Part shown: in pieces, positions 16,793 through 25,632 of the stretch
How positions within the stretch are numbered: position 1 is the first letter of the stretch
Layout: every line of letters starts with the position of its first letter
Origin: SVQP01 sp045603085
GTDB taxonomy: Bacteria > Bacillota > Clostridia > Oscillospirales > CAG-272
DNA length: 64,000 nt
Direction: 5' to 3'
Assembly: GCA_045603085.1 (NCBI GenBank)
Contig: JAZULL010000059.1
Coordinates: forward strand, 1-64,000
Notes under the pieces: generated by a model
What the model was told of the DNA's origin: nothing
What the model saw: only the letters and a program-made list of their open reading frames with translations
Databases searched by the model: none
Translations under genes and position numbers: made by a program

Positions 16793-18590
16793 CAAACAAC
16801 AAGTACAAAAGACTCCCATGACGGCAAAGCAACGCGCACGCGTGCTGCTTCGTATCTGTCGTTATCTGTTCCGTTATCCGGGACTTGTCATTCTTGCATT
16901 TTTCTTGATGATCTCGGCCAACGTGCTGGCCTTGGCGGGCCCCAAGCTTTCGGGTCTTGCCATCGACGCCATCGTCGGGCCTGGGCAGGTGGATTTTGAG
17001 CGCGTGCTGCTGTTCTGCTCGCTCCTGGTCGTGTTTTACGTGGCCTCGGGTCTGCTTTCCTATATTTTGTCCATCGTTATGGTCAATCTCAGCCAGCGCA
17101 TCACCTATACCATGCGAAAAGAGGTCTTTGACCATCTGACCGACCTGCCCGTCGGGTTCTTTGACACCCACCAGACGGGTGAGATCGTCAGCCGTCTTTC
17201 TTACGATATCGACACGCTCAACGCCTCGCTTTCCAACGACGTGCTGGCGATATGCGCCAACAGCATCACCGTGGTCGGTTCGCTGGTCATGATGCTGACC
17301 ATCTCGCCCGTGCTGATCTGCGTGTTTGCCATCACCGTACCCGTTTCGCTGATCTTTACCAAGTATAAATCCACCCACATCCGTCCCCTGTTCCGCCGCC
17401 GCTCCGCCAAGCTTGGCGAGCTCAACGGCTTTGCCGAGGAAATGCTGTCGGGTCAGAAGACCATTCGCACCTACGGCAAGGAGCAGGTGATCACCGATCG
17501 CTTCGATGTACGCAACGCCGAGGCCTGCGGTGCGTATTATAAGGCGGATTATCACGGCTCTGTCATTGGCCCTACGGTCAATTTCATCAGCAATCTGTCC
17601 ATCGCGCTGATCACCATTCTTGGCAGCGTGTTCTATATGTTCTCGCTGGGCGGCGCGGTCACCAACCCCTTGTTTGTCATCGGCCTTGGTGACGTGGGCT
17701 CGTTTGTGCAGTACGCGAGAAAATTTGCGGGCCCCATCAATGAGTTTGCCAATATCTTCAGCGAGCTGCAGTCTGCTCTCTCGGCCGCCGAGCGCGTGTT
17801 CGGCGTGATCGACCAAGCCCCCGAGCCTGCGGACAAGCCGGATGCCGTGGTGCTGGACGCCAAGGGTCAGGTAACGCTGGACAAGGTGGAATTCGGGTAC
17901 GTGCCCGAAAAGCAGATCTTGCACGGACTGTCTGTCAAGGTCGAGCCGGGACAGACGGTAGCCATCGTCGGCCCGACGGGCGCGGGCAAGACCACCATTA
18001 TCAATCTGCTCATGCGCTTTTACGATATCGACGCAGGTGCGATCACCTTTGACGGCACCGACATCCGCGACGCCACGCGAGACAGCCTGCGCAAGTCCTT
18101 TACCATGGTTTTGCAGGACACGTGGCTGTTTGGCGGCAGCATCCGTGACAATATTGCCTACGGTCGCGAGGACGCCACTGACGATCAGGTCATCGAGGCC
18201 GCCAAAAAGGCCAAGATCCATCACTTCATCATGTCTTTGCCGCAAGGCTATCAGACGCAATTGGCTGATGGCGGTGTCAATCTGTCCAAGGGACAGCGAC
18301 AGCTGATCACGATTGCGCGCGCTATGCTGTCGGATGCGCCCATGCTGATCCTGGACGAGGCAACGAGCAACGTTGACAGCCGCACCGAGCATCAGATCAA
18401 CGATGCCATGATGGCGCTGATGCGGGGCAAGACCTGCTTTGTTATTGCACACAGACTTTCCACGGTTCAGCATGCCGACAATATTTTAGTGCTCAAGGAC
18501 GGCAATATCATTGAGCACGGCACGCACGAGCAGCTGCTTGCCGCCAAGGGCTTTTACGCCTCACTGTACGGCGCGCAGTTTGTCAATTGA
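16785..18590 (+). CDS. ABC exporter half-transporter B (catalytic subunit)
   Basis: A 601-residue partner of the preceding half-transporter, with a membrane domain (about 20-330) and an ATPase domain. The Walker A is GPTGAGKTT, and the Walker B LILDEATSNVD keeps the catalytic Glu. The signature is LSKGQRQ, with Lys replacing the first Gly of LSGGQ. In a heterodimer this altered signature would serve the degenerate site and the Glu the competent site; that pairing is inferred. The start is taken as TTG at 16785, 8 nt after GGGAGG. A GTG at 16776 is in frame but overlaps the ribosome-binding site. Translation is coupled to subunit A. Confidence 0.88.
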   Translation: MTNKQQVQKTPMTAKQRARVLLRICRYLFRYPGLVILAFFLMISANVLALAGPKLSGLAIDAIVGPGQVDFERVLLFCSLLVVFYVASGLLSYILSIVMVNLSQRITYTMRKEVFDHLTDLPVGFFDTHQTGEIVSRLSYDIDTLNASLSNDVLAICANSITVVGSLVMMLTISPVLICVFAITVPVSLIFTKYKSTHIRPLFRRRSAKLGELNGFAEEMLSGQKTIRTYGKEQVITDRFDVRNAEACGAYYKADYHGSVIGPTVNFISNLSIALITILGSVFYMFSLGGAVTNPLFVIGLGDVGSFVQYARKFAGPINEFANIFSELQSALSAAERVFGVIDQAPEPADKPDAVVLDAKGQVTLDKVEFGYVPEKQILHGLSVKVEPGQTVAIVGPTGAGKTTIINLLMRFYDIDAGAITFDGTDIRDATRDSLRKSFTMVLQDTWLFGGSIRDNIAYGREDATDDQVIEAAKKAKIHHFIMSLPQGYQTQLADGGVNLSKGQRQLITIARAMLSDAPMLILDEATSNVDSRTEHQINDAMMALMRGKTCFVIAHRLSTVQHADNILVLKDGNIIEHGTHEQLLAAKGFYASLYGAQFVN

Positions 18591-18607
18591 TTTTTTACAA
18601 AAATCGG

Positions 18608-18636
18608 TTGCAATTGTCCTGCAAATATGGTATTAT
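18608..18636 (+). promoter_or_regulatory. Promoter of the DPY lipoprotein pair
   Basis: TTGCAA (18608-18613), 17 nt, TATTAT (18631-18636), 33 nt upstream of the start codon. The -35 TTGCAA recurs before several genes in this window. Confidence 0.65.
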
Positions 18637-18668
18637 TGTAATACAACAAAAATGACGAGGTGACAGAC

Positions 18669-19397
18669 ATGAAAAAGCTGATAGTATTGTTCGCGCTTCT
18701 TCTTGTAATCCCGCTGTGTCTGAGTGCATGTGATACACAAAAGGGAGACGATCCTGCCGATACCACCGAGCAGATCACTCCTGAAGTGACCACTCCCGAA
18801 CAAACCACCCCTGAACAAACCACTCCCGAACAAACCACTCCCGAAGAGACCACCGAGGAGCAGACCGACATGCCCGAGGCTCCGATTGAGGAGATCAAGG
18901 CCAAGGCTGTGGCATTTCTGGATGCCGCCGCTATGAAGGAGGCTGCCGATAATCCCCAGCAGGACTGGAGTGATTTTGGCGGTCTGACCGATAACCCCGA
19001 CGGCAGCGTGACCGCGCTGTTCAGAATGGGCACAAACGACGTCTGGGATCCCTACTGCTACCTGCTCAAGCAGGATACCACGGTGGGCGATATCATGGTC
19101 ATCAAGTATCAGATCAAGTATGATTTCCGTGTCAAGCTGTATCTGGGCTCCGAGGGCAATGCCGCCACGGGTGCAGGTGACATGTTTATGACCGAATTTT
19201 TCGCCACAGAGGGTGACGAATGGGGATATCTGGTGGTCAATATGGCAGAAGAGGTGCCCAGCTATGATAAGGATGCCGCTGCACTGGGATATCTGCGCCT
19301 GGGCCTTGACATGGCAGAGAGCGGTGATACCGTGACCATCATGTATATCGCATTTTTTAACACCATGGATGAGGTCAACGAGCTCATTCCTTACTGA
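18669..19397 (+). CDS. Lipoprotein with one DPY module
   Basis: A 242-residue lipoprotein. The signal peptide ends in lipobox LSAC (about 18-21). A tandem TTPEQ repeat forms a stalk (about 37-60), and the rest is one DPY module (about 105-240): WDPYCYL, DIMVIKYQI, WGYLVVNM, LRLGLDM and MYIAFFNTMDE mark its strands. The module matches those of the Cys-tailed exported proteins at 1.5-10.6 kb, but here the anchor is an N-terminal lipid. The start at 18669 is set by GAGGTG 7 nt upstream. It is probably co-transcribed with the DUF4091 lipoprotein 24 nt downstream. Confidence 0.75.
   Translation: MKKLIVLFALLLVIPLCLSACDTQKGDDPADTTEQITPEVTTPEQTTPEQTTPEQTTPEETTEEQTDMPEAPIEEIKAKAVAFLDAAAMKEAADNPQQDWSDFGGLTDNPDGSVTALFRMGTNDVWDPYCYLLKQDTTVGDIMVIKYQIKYDFRVKLYLGSEGNAATGAGDMFMTEFFATEGDEWGYLVVNMAEEVPSYDKDAAALGYLRLGLDMAESGDTVTIMYIAFFNTMDEVNELIPY
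18789..18848 (+). repeat. 15-bp tandem coding repeat (TTPEQ stalk)
   Basis: Four copies of ACCACTCCCGAACAA, the second and fourth slightly diverged, encode TTPEQ/TTPEE. Near-identical tandem copies can change in number by slippage, altering stalk length in frame. Confidence 0.8.
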
Positions 19398-19421
19398 TAA
19401 TCAAAGAAAGAGAGATAAGAC

Positions 19422-21986
19422 ATGAGAAAATCATTCCCGATGATCCTGCTGGCCCTGGTGCTGGTAAGCGTGATGCTGGCATGCATTCTGGTGGCTTGCG
19501 GCCCCGGTGAACAGCCCGATACGCCTACCACCGAGTCTACCACGGAGGATCCCACCACCGAGCCCGACACCACCGAGACCGAGACTGAAACAGAGCCCGG
19601 CGACACCTCTACCGAGGAATCCACCACCGAGCCCGCAGTGCCCGAAATCAACGGTATCGTTGCGGACTTTAACGCCGTCAGCGAATCCGCTTTGAATAAG
19701 TGCTTCTCGGGTGAAAACCAGGTTGAAGTGACCTACGGTCAGGATGAAGACGGTGAGGTATACGCGGTGCTGACCACCACCGCCGCCAGCTCCGATCCCT
19801 TTGTAAATTTTAGCATGACCAAGTTCCAGAAGGCTGCAGGTATGGACAAGGTGAAGGCAGACGACTATAAGTACGTCATGCTCAAGGTCAGAAGTGTCGG
19901 CTGCTCCTCCGGCACGTTTGAGCTGTTCTACTGCGCAGGCCAGGTCACGGGTGCAACCGGCGGCATTATGACCACCGCATCCTACGATCTGGAAAACACC
20001 GGCTGGCAGTACGTGCTGTTCGATCTTTCGGCAGTGAATCACTGGACCGGTAACGTCAACGGCTTCCGCTTTGACTACATGACCGGTGCGCAGGCCGCAG
20101 GCGAGACTCTGCATATCGCAGAGATCCAGTTCCTTGAGAGCGACGATGCTTACTATAAGCTGTTTGATATTGGCTGGGACGAGGTCGGCGTGATCGCAGG
20201 CGAGCAGGCCAAGACCGAGGCTGAGCAGCTGCTGGGATCTGTCACTCTTCCCACCACCAAGTTTGATTCTTATACTCCCGAGACCGCAGAGAAGGAAGAT
20301 GCAAGTCTGAATTTGTGGTTTGACCACCTTTACAACCGTACCCCTCAGGCTACCAACACTCCGAGCGGCAAGCTGACCTATCAGATCCAGTTGGCCAAGA
20401 ACGAGATCGAGGGCTGTCAGGTTCTGATCGGCTCCGAGAACGGCGCAGAGGGTCTGAAGGTGTATATCACCGACTTTACCAACGAGGCCGGTAACACGCT
20501 GACCACCCAGCTGTTCTGGGGTTATTACTTCAACGTAGAGGGCGAGCGCGTGATCGATCCGCTTCCTCCCGTGACCTACACCCCCGACCAGGGCATGCTT
20601 GATTGGGTAAACGGCGGCAATGGCGGCGGTGAGCCCATTACCAATCTGCAGAAGTACGACGGCTTTGATATCAAGGCGGGTGAGAACCAGGCGTTTATCA
20701 TCAAGGCTACCTCGGGGATTGACAGCGTACCCGGCGAATACACCGCAACCCTGACTGTTGTGGATAAGGACGGCAACGAGGTCAAGAAGGTCACCGTATT
20801 TGCATACGTGTGGAACTTCGAGTTGCCCGAGGCAACCTCCTGCAAGACCCTGATGTGCCTGAGCGGCTTTGACGTTTACGTTTCCTATAAGGACTGGGGC
20901 GGCGATCTGCGCAACAGCGACGGTAAGAATTTGTACAAGGGTTACTACGATTTCCTGCTGGCCAACCGTGTTTGCGCTTACGATCTGCCTTTGGGCGACA
21001 ATTCTGACGGTAAGTTCTCCGACAGTGAAGCAATTGAGTATCTGGATAACCCCAGAGTGGTTGCATTCCAGCCTCTTGGCTTTAGCAAGGAGCTGACCGC
21101 ATCCAACGTTTCCAATGCCTATGCATTCCTGTCTCAGAAGCAGGAGTGGCTGGATAAGGCTTACTTCTATCCCGTAGACGAGCCGCTGACCGTGGGGCGT
21201 CTGGACGATATCAACAATTACGGCAAGCTGCTGAGTGAGAACTTCCCGGGCTATAAGCTGATCGTTCCCATGCACGTCAACTATAACGTGGGCGGCGGCG
21301 ACTACTTCTCCTACGTTTCCGAGTACGTCAACGTATGGTGTCCCAAGACCTTCTTCTACAACACCTTTGCCGAGTGGTACGGAGACCGTACCCTGACCTA
21401 CGGTTGCTCCATAGTAACCGAGCAGAAGCTTGGCTCGTTCAGAGACCGTATGTGGGCTGAGCAAGAGGGCGGCGACGAGGCTTGGTGGTACGTGACCAGA
21501 AGACCCAACGATCCCGAGATCACGCTGATCATCAACGACGATGCGATCAATGCCCGCACACTGTTCTGGCAGCAGAAGCTGTATAACGTGGACGGCTTCC
21601 TGTACTATCTTGTCAACGACTGGACCAACGGCACCACCAAGTGGTACGTTCCCTCTGCCGACGAGTTCTATTTCGGCATGGACGCGCTGCATGAGATCGA
21701 ATCCTCTCAGAATATCAACGTGTACGGCAACGGTATCCTGCTTTACAGCGGCGTATACTTCGCACAGACCGATCCTGTCGGCTCTCTGCGTCTGGAGTGC
21801 GTACGTGACGGTATCGAGGACTACGAGTACCTGACCATTCTTGAAGAGAAATACGGTAAGGAAGTTGTAGACGCCATCATCAACGAGTGGACCACCGGCG
21901 TTGGTGAATACAGCACCGACACCGAGCAGTTCAGAGAGTTGCGCGCAAAGCTTGGCGCACTGGCCGAGGCTGCGGCTAACGAATAA
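19422..21986 (+). CDS. DUF4091 glycosidase-like lipoprotein with DPY module
   Basis: An 854-residue lipoprotein. The signal peptide ends in lipobox LVAC (about 23-26) and a Thr/Glu-rich stalk follows to about residue 70. A DPY module spans about 110-245 (SDPFVNF, YKYVMLKVR, WQYVLFDLS, FRFDYM). The C-terminal 550 residues form a DUF4091 protein of the kind related to GH123-type beta-sandwich/TIM-barrel glycosidases, with YFYPVDEPLT (a DEP acidic pair, about 585), a Trp-rich FLYYLVNDWTNG segment, and RLECVRDGIEDYEYL near the end. It likely acts on or binds amino-sugar glycans outside the cell; the exact reaction is not established. The start at 19422 has only a weak AAAGAGAG site. Confidence 0.8.
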   Translation: MRKSFPMILLALVLVSVMLACILVACGPGEQPDTPTTESTTEDPTTEPDTTETETETEPGDTSTEESTTEPAVPEINGIVADFNAVSESALNKCFSGENQVEVTYGQDEDGEVYAVLTTTAASSDPFVNFSMTKFQKAAGMDKVKADDYKYVMLKVRSVGCSSGTFELFYCAGQVTGATGGIMTTASYDLENTGWQYVLFDLSAVNHWTGNVNGFRFDYMTGAQAAGETLHIAEIQFLESDDAYYKLFDIGWDEVGVIAGEQAKTEAEQLLGSVTLPTTKFDSYTPETAEKEDASLNLWFDHLYNRTPQATNTPSGKLTYQIQLAKNEIEGCQVLIGSENGAEGLKVYITDFTNEAGNTLTTQLFWGYYFNVEGERVIDPLPPVTYTPDQGMLDWVNGGNGGGEPITNLQKYDGFDIKAGENQAFIIKATSGIDSVPGEYTATLTVVDKDGNEVKKVTVFAYVWNFELPEATSCKTLMCLSGFDVYVSYKDWGGDLRNSDGKNLYKGYYDFLLANRVCAYDLPLGDNSDGKFSDSEAIEYLDNPRVVAFQPLGFSKELTASNVSNAYAFLSQKQEWLDKAYFYPVDEPLTVGRLDDINNYGKLLSENFPGYKLIVPMHVNYNVGGGDYFSYVSEYVNVWCPKTFFYNTFAEWYGDRTLTYGCSIVTEQKLGSFRDRMWAEQEGGDEAWWYVTRRPNDPEITLIINDDAINARTLFWQQKLYNVDGFLYYLVNDWTNGTTKWYVPSADEFYFGMDALHEIESSQNINVYGNGILLYSGVYFAQTDPVGSLRLECVRDGIEDYEYLTILEEKYGKEVVDAIINEWTTGVGEYSTDTEQFRELRAKLGALAEAAANE

Positions 21987-22002
21987 TTTCAATAAAAATA
22001 AA

Positions 22003-22033
22003 GGGCAACCGCGAAAGCGGTTGCTCTTTGTGT
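22003..22033 (+). terminator. Terminator of the DUF4091 gene
   Basis: GGGCAACCGC pairs with GCGGTTGCTC (one G-T pair) around GAAA, followed by a T-rich TTTGTGTTTTT. Confidence 0.85.
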
Positions 22034-22084
22034 TTTTGGAATGAATTTTATAGGGGGCGACCTCGATGATAAACAATTCTATGT

Positions 22085-22210
22085 AGGGGAGTGCATTTCA
22101 CGGCCGTCCTGCAAACACGCCGGACATGTTCTCCTGAGCGATTGACCAAAGCAATACCTTCAGGTTGGTCGCTGCTTGCGGCATGGCACCGATTTCTACA
22201 GCCTGATTGA
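22085..22210 (-). pseudogene. Possible gene remnant downstream of manA
   Basis: On the minus strand, directly after the manA stop and in a different frame, an open stretch reads like protein (VDQVINQAVEIGAMP, then LKVLLWSIAQENMSG), ending at a TGA near 22098. It has no start codon or ribosome-binding site of its own outside manA and matches no family I recognise. It may be the end of a decayed gene, or chance. Confidence 0.25.
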
Positions 22211-23134
22211 TTACCTGATCCACAAAACGTCGGCTTTGCCCGAGATCCTGACGTCGATGCCCTCGGGGATATATGCGCACGTGCCTGCCGGCAGGGGAAT
22301 ATCCTCACAGCCGTCCGAGGAGAGGGTGGCGTTGCACGAGGTGCAGAGAATGCCGCGGATATCGGCGGGAATGCTGACCTCGGCTGTGCCGTCAAGCGAG
22401 GCCGCCCACGTTGCAAAATAGGGGCACTTGGCCAGAAGTCGGAGCGTGCCGCCCTCAATTTCGGTCGCGGTGCTGTCCGCATTGCCGTGCGCGTAGGGCT
22501 TGGTCTCGGATACGGCCAAGGCCTGCTCGACGTGCAGCTGTCTGGGCTGACCGTCCGCGCCCACGCGTCCCCAGTCCCAAACGCGGTAGGTAATATCCGA
22601 ATTCTGCTGGATCTCGGCGATCAGAATACCCGCGCCGATGGCGTGTACCGTGCCGGGAGGAATGAAAAATACGTCACCTGCATGCACGGGCACAAATGAG
22701 ACCACCTGCTCGGGGGTTTCCGACTTGATGTGTGCGGCAAATTCCTCGGTGGTGATCTCGTGAGCAAATCCGCAGATCAGCGCCGCGCCCGGCTCGGCGT
22801 CCAGCACGTACCACATCTCGGTTTTGCCGCGGCTTTGGTGATGCGCGGCGGCATAGGTATCGTCGGGGTGCACCTGCAGGGAAAGCTTATCGCGCGCATC
22901 GATTAATTTCACCAGAATGTCGGGCGCGGTCTGTCCCCATGCGGCAAGGGCTTCGGCAAGCGTCTTGCCCGCCATTTCGCCGTTTGCCACTTGGCTGTGT
23001 CCGTTGGGGTGGCAGGAGAGCACCCATGCCTCGGCGGCCACGTCCAGATCGGTTTGGATATTGTAATGCGTTTTAAGTCTTGTACCGCCCCAGATGTAGT
23101 CCTTGACGGCGGGCTTTAATAAAAGAGGATACAT
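22211..23134 (-). CDS. manA: Mannose-6-phosphate isomerase, class I
   Basis: A 307-residue cupin enzyme interconverting mannose 6-phosphate and fructose 6-phosphate. It opens with KDYIWGGTRL, typical of the short Firmicutes ManA. Zinc ligands are expected in LSLQVHPDD (about residue 93) and in the GKTEMWYVLD Glu. The PPGTVHAIGAGIL and ITYRVWDWGR segments follow. The length is normal for the Bacillus-type enzyme. The start at 23134 is set by GGGAGG 4 nt upstream. It is transcribed away from the HD/GH127 operon from an overlapping divergent promoter, fitting a role in sugar use. Confidence 0.92.
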   Translation of the reverse strand: MYPLLLKPAVKDYIWGGTRLKTHYNIQTDLDVAAEAWVLSCHPNGHSQVANGEMAGKTLAEALAAWGQTAPDILVKLIDARDKLSLQVHPDDTYAAAHHQSRGKTEMWYVLDAEPGAALICGFAHEITTEEFAAHIKSETPEQVVSFVPVHAGDVFFIPPGTVHAIGAGILIAEIQQNSDITYRVWDWGRVGADGQPRQLHVEQALAVSETKPYAHGNADSTATEIEGGTLRLLAKCPYFATWAASLDGTAEVSIPADIRGILCTSCNATLSSDGCEDIPLPAGTCAYIPEGIDVRISGKADVLWIR

Positions 23135-23158
23135 ACAACCTCCCAAAATATCTTTTTG

Positions 23159-23207
23159 TTGACTTATCGTCGCATTTATTATATAATAAGAGTAAGTATA
23201 AAGTCAA
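23159..23207. promoter_or_regulatory. Overlapping divergent promoters sharing the -10 region
   Basis: Plus strand: TTGACT (23159-23164), 17 nt, TATAAT (23182-23187). Minus strand: TTGACT (23202-23207), 18 nt, TATAAT (23178-23183). The two -10 boxes overlap in the palindrome ATTATATAAT (23178-23187), so polymerase binding for manA and for the HD operon should be mutually exclusive. Confidence 0.7.
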
Positions 23208-23237
23208 GAAATTATCGAGAAATGGAGATGGCAAAGT

Positions 23238-23822
23238 ATGAAACCCTGCGATCTGATCGAATTTTGTGCCATGATCGAAAAGCTCAAATGCAATACCCGC
23301 CATTCCTGGACGTCCTCAGGACGCCGCGAGTCGGTGGCTGAGCACTCGTGGAGACTAGCCGTGCTGGCCATGCTGTGCGCGGACGAATACCCCGAGCTGG
23401 ATCACAATAAGCTGATCCGCATGTGCCTGATCCATGATCTTGGTGAGGCACTGACGGGCGACGTGCCGTCCTTTTACAAGACCGAGCAGAACGAAATGAC
23501 CGAAAGAGAGGCCTGGGAGGTTATTCTGGGGGCACTTCCCGAGCCGTATACGTCCGAGTTCCGTGCGCTGTACGAGGAAATGGAGAAGCGTGAGACCCCC
23601 GAGGCCAAGCTTTACAAGGCGCTGGATAACATGGAGGCGGTCATCTCGCACAACGAAGCATCCTTGGACACCTGGATTCCCCTGGAGCACACGCTCAATC
23701 TGACCTACGGCCGGGAGTCGGCCGCTTGGTCGCCATATACAAGGGAGCTGCGGCAGTATCTTGCCGAGCAGACTCGCCAAAAACTTGAGAAAGCGGAGGA
23801 AGGTTATGCACAGAACAGTTGA
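23238..23822 (+). CDS. HD-domain phosphohydrolase (YfbR-like)
   Basis: A 194-residue HD-domain protein. AEHSWR (about 35) supplies the first metal His, IHDLGEALTGDVP (about 67-79) the HD pair, and a later Asp near ALDNMEAV completes the set. The layout matches the YfbR/5'-deoxynucleotidase-like HD group, which dephosphorylates nucleoside monophosphates; the substrate here is not certain. ATG at 23238 is the first in-frame start after the promoter. The 3' end overlaps the GH127 gene by 17 nt, so the two are translated from one message. Confidence 0.78.
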   Translation: MKPCDLIEFCAMIEKLKCNTRHSWTSSGRRESVAEHSWRLAVLAMLCADEYPELDHNKLIRMCLIHDLGEALTGDVPSFYKTEQNEMTEREAWEVILGALPEPYTSEFRALYEEMEKRETPEAKLYKALDNMEAVISHNEASLDTWIPLEHTLNLTYGRESAAWSPYTRELRQYLAEQTRQKLEKAEEGYAQNS

Positions 23823-25629
23823 TTTTTCCCAAACGCGCATCACGGGCGGATTCTGGAAGCAAAAGCAGGCACTTGTGCGCCGTGTGACCACGGGGGCTGT
23901 ATACGACCGCTTTGCCGACACCGGCAGAATTGACGCCTTCCGCTTTGACTGGAGAGAGGGGAACCCCAAAAAGCCGCACTTTTTCTGGGATAGCGACGTG
24001 GCCAAGTGGATCGAGGGCGCGGCTTATCAGTTGGCCCTTGCGCCCGATGCAAGGCTGGAAAAGAAGATCGACAGTCTGGTCGAGCTGATCGAAAAAAATC
24101 AGCAGGAAGACGGCTATTTCAACATCTATTTTACCGTCATTGACCCCGCGCACAAGCTGGCGATCAGAGATTGGCACGAGCTGTACTGTGCAGGCCACCT
24201 TATGGAGGCCGCCGTGGCGTATTTCGAGGCCACGGGCAAGCGCAAGCTCCTTGATTGCATGTGCCGTTATGCCGATTATATTGAAAAAAGATTCGTCACC
24301 GATGCCGACGTGCCGTTCAGGACGCCGGGGCATGAGGAGATCGAGCTTGCGCTGGTGCGGCTTTACGAGTGCACGGGCGAGAAGCGGTATCTTGCGCTTG
24401 CCAAGCATTTTGTGGATGCGCGCGGTTATGATGACGGGCCAATTCCCGATTGGATGCACCCCTCTTACGGTCAGCATCACCTGCCCGTGCGCGAGCAAAC
24501 GACTGCCGAGGGGCACGCCGTGCGCGCCATGTATCTGTATTGCGGCATGGCCGACGTTGCCCTGCATACGGGGGATAAGGAGCTTCAGGCCGCCTGCGAG
24601 GCCATCTTTGATAACGTGGCAAGCAAGCGCATGTATATCACGGGCGGTATCGGATCGAGCGGTGCGGGCGAAGCCTTTACCGTGGATTACGATCTGCCTA
24701 ACCTGATCTCGTATACCGAATCCTGCGCGGCACTGGCGCTTGCGCTGTTTGCCAACAGAATGCTGCGCTTTGGCGCGGATTCCAAGTATTCGGACGTGGT
24801 TGAGAGAGTGATTTATAACGGCTTTATGTCCTCTCTGTCCTTGGACGGTAAGAGCTTTTTCTATCAGAATCCGCTGGAGATCATGCCGCGCATGCACAAG
24901 CGTGACGTCAGCGTCAACCATGCAAGCGTCGGCCTGCCGCCCATGCAGCGCAGAGAGGTGTTTGTGTGCTCCTGCTGTCCGCCCAATATCGTCAGATTCA
25001 TTCCGTCCATCGCCAACATGCTGTATTCGGATGACGGCGAGGTGATCTACGTGCACCAGTTCATGCAAGGTCTGACCACCGTCGAGCGTGACGGCAAGAT
25101 GCTGGTGCTGGAGCAGACGACCAAATATCCCGAGAGCGGCAAGGTGAAAATCAAGCTGACCGGTGGGGATGCCCGCATAGCCGTCAGAATCCCCGGCTGG
25201 TTTGAGGGCTATACCGGTAAGACCGAGAAGGGATATGCATATTTTGACGTCAAGGACGGCGAGGAGCTGGACTTTGACTTTACCATGAAGCCGGTCTTTA
25301 TCGAGGCAAGACCCGAGGTGGTCTTTGACGCGGGCAGATATGCCGTCATGCGCGGCCCCGTGCTGTATTGCATGGAGGGTGTGGACAACGGTGCGCTGCT
25401 GCGTGATATCAGGCTGGACAGTCGCGCAAGATTCAGATACGGCAAGCACCCGACGCTGGGTGTGCCGCAATTGAGTGTGCGTGCATGGAGAACGGTACGC
25501 GAAGAGGATGCGCCGCTGTATCGCAGAAAAACACAAAATAAGGAAAAGGTAGAGGCGGTGCTGATCCCGTATTATGCTTTTGCCAACAGAGGCGAGAGCG
25601 AAATGCAGGTGTGGCACTTTGTAGAATAG
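23806..25629 (+). CDS. GH127 beta-L-arabinofuranosidase family protein
   Basis: A 607-residue cytoplasmic protein of the GH127 (HypBA1-like) family, with an (alpha/alpha)6 barrel and beta-sandwich. The VCSCCPPNIVRF segment (about 387-397) carries the catalytic and zinc-binding cysteines, and upstream residues such as YITGGIGSS and GEAFTVDYDLP are characteristic. Members release L-arabinofuranose from beta-linked oligosaccharides of plant or glycoprotein origin. No signal peptide is present, so oligosaccharides would be imported first. The start at 23806 has GGAGGAAGG 3-5 nt upstream and overlaps the HD gene. A DUF3737 gene follows after 3 nt. Confidence 0.88.
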   Translation: MHRTVDFSQTRITGGFWKQKQALVRRVTTGAVYDRFADTGRIDAFRFDWREGNPKKPHFFWDSDVAKWIEGAAYQLALAPDARLEKKIDSLVELIEKNQQEDGYFNIYFTVIDPAHKLAIRDWHELYCAGHLMEAAVAYFEATGKRKLLDCMCRYADYIEKRFVTDADVPFRTPGHEEIELALVRLYECTGEKRYLALAKHFVDARGYDDGPIPDWMHPSYGQHHLPVREQTTAEGHAVRAMYLYCGMADVALHTGDKELQAACEAIFDNVASKRMYITGGIGSSGAGEAFTVDYDLPNLISYTESCAALALALFANRMLRFGADSKYSDVVERVIYNGFMSSLSLDGKSFFYQNPLEIMPRMHKRDVSVNHASVGLPPMQRREVFVCSCCPPNIVRFIPSIANMLYSDDGEVIYVHQFMQGLTTVERDGKMLVLEQTTKYPESGKVKIKLTGGDARIAVRIPGWFEGYTGKTEKGYAYFDVKDGEELDFDFTMKPVFIEARPEVVFDAGRYAVMRGPVLYCMEGVDNGALLRDIRLDSRARFRYGKHPTLGVPQLSVRAWRTVREEDAPLYRRKTQNKEKVEAVLIPYYAFANRGESEMQVWHFVE

Positions 25630-25632
25630 AAT

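Noticed and set aside
16776..18590. GTG at 16776 as the start of the second ABC subunit
   Set aside because: It lies inside the GGGAGG ribosome-binding sequence; the TTG at 16785 has proper spacing and the partner gene also uses TTG.
19431..22076. 881-codon minus-strand open frame opposite the DUF4091 gene
   Set aside because: It is a mirror of the real lipoprotein gene; the translation lacks a credible start region and any known domain.
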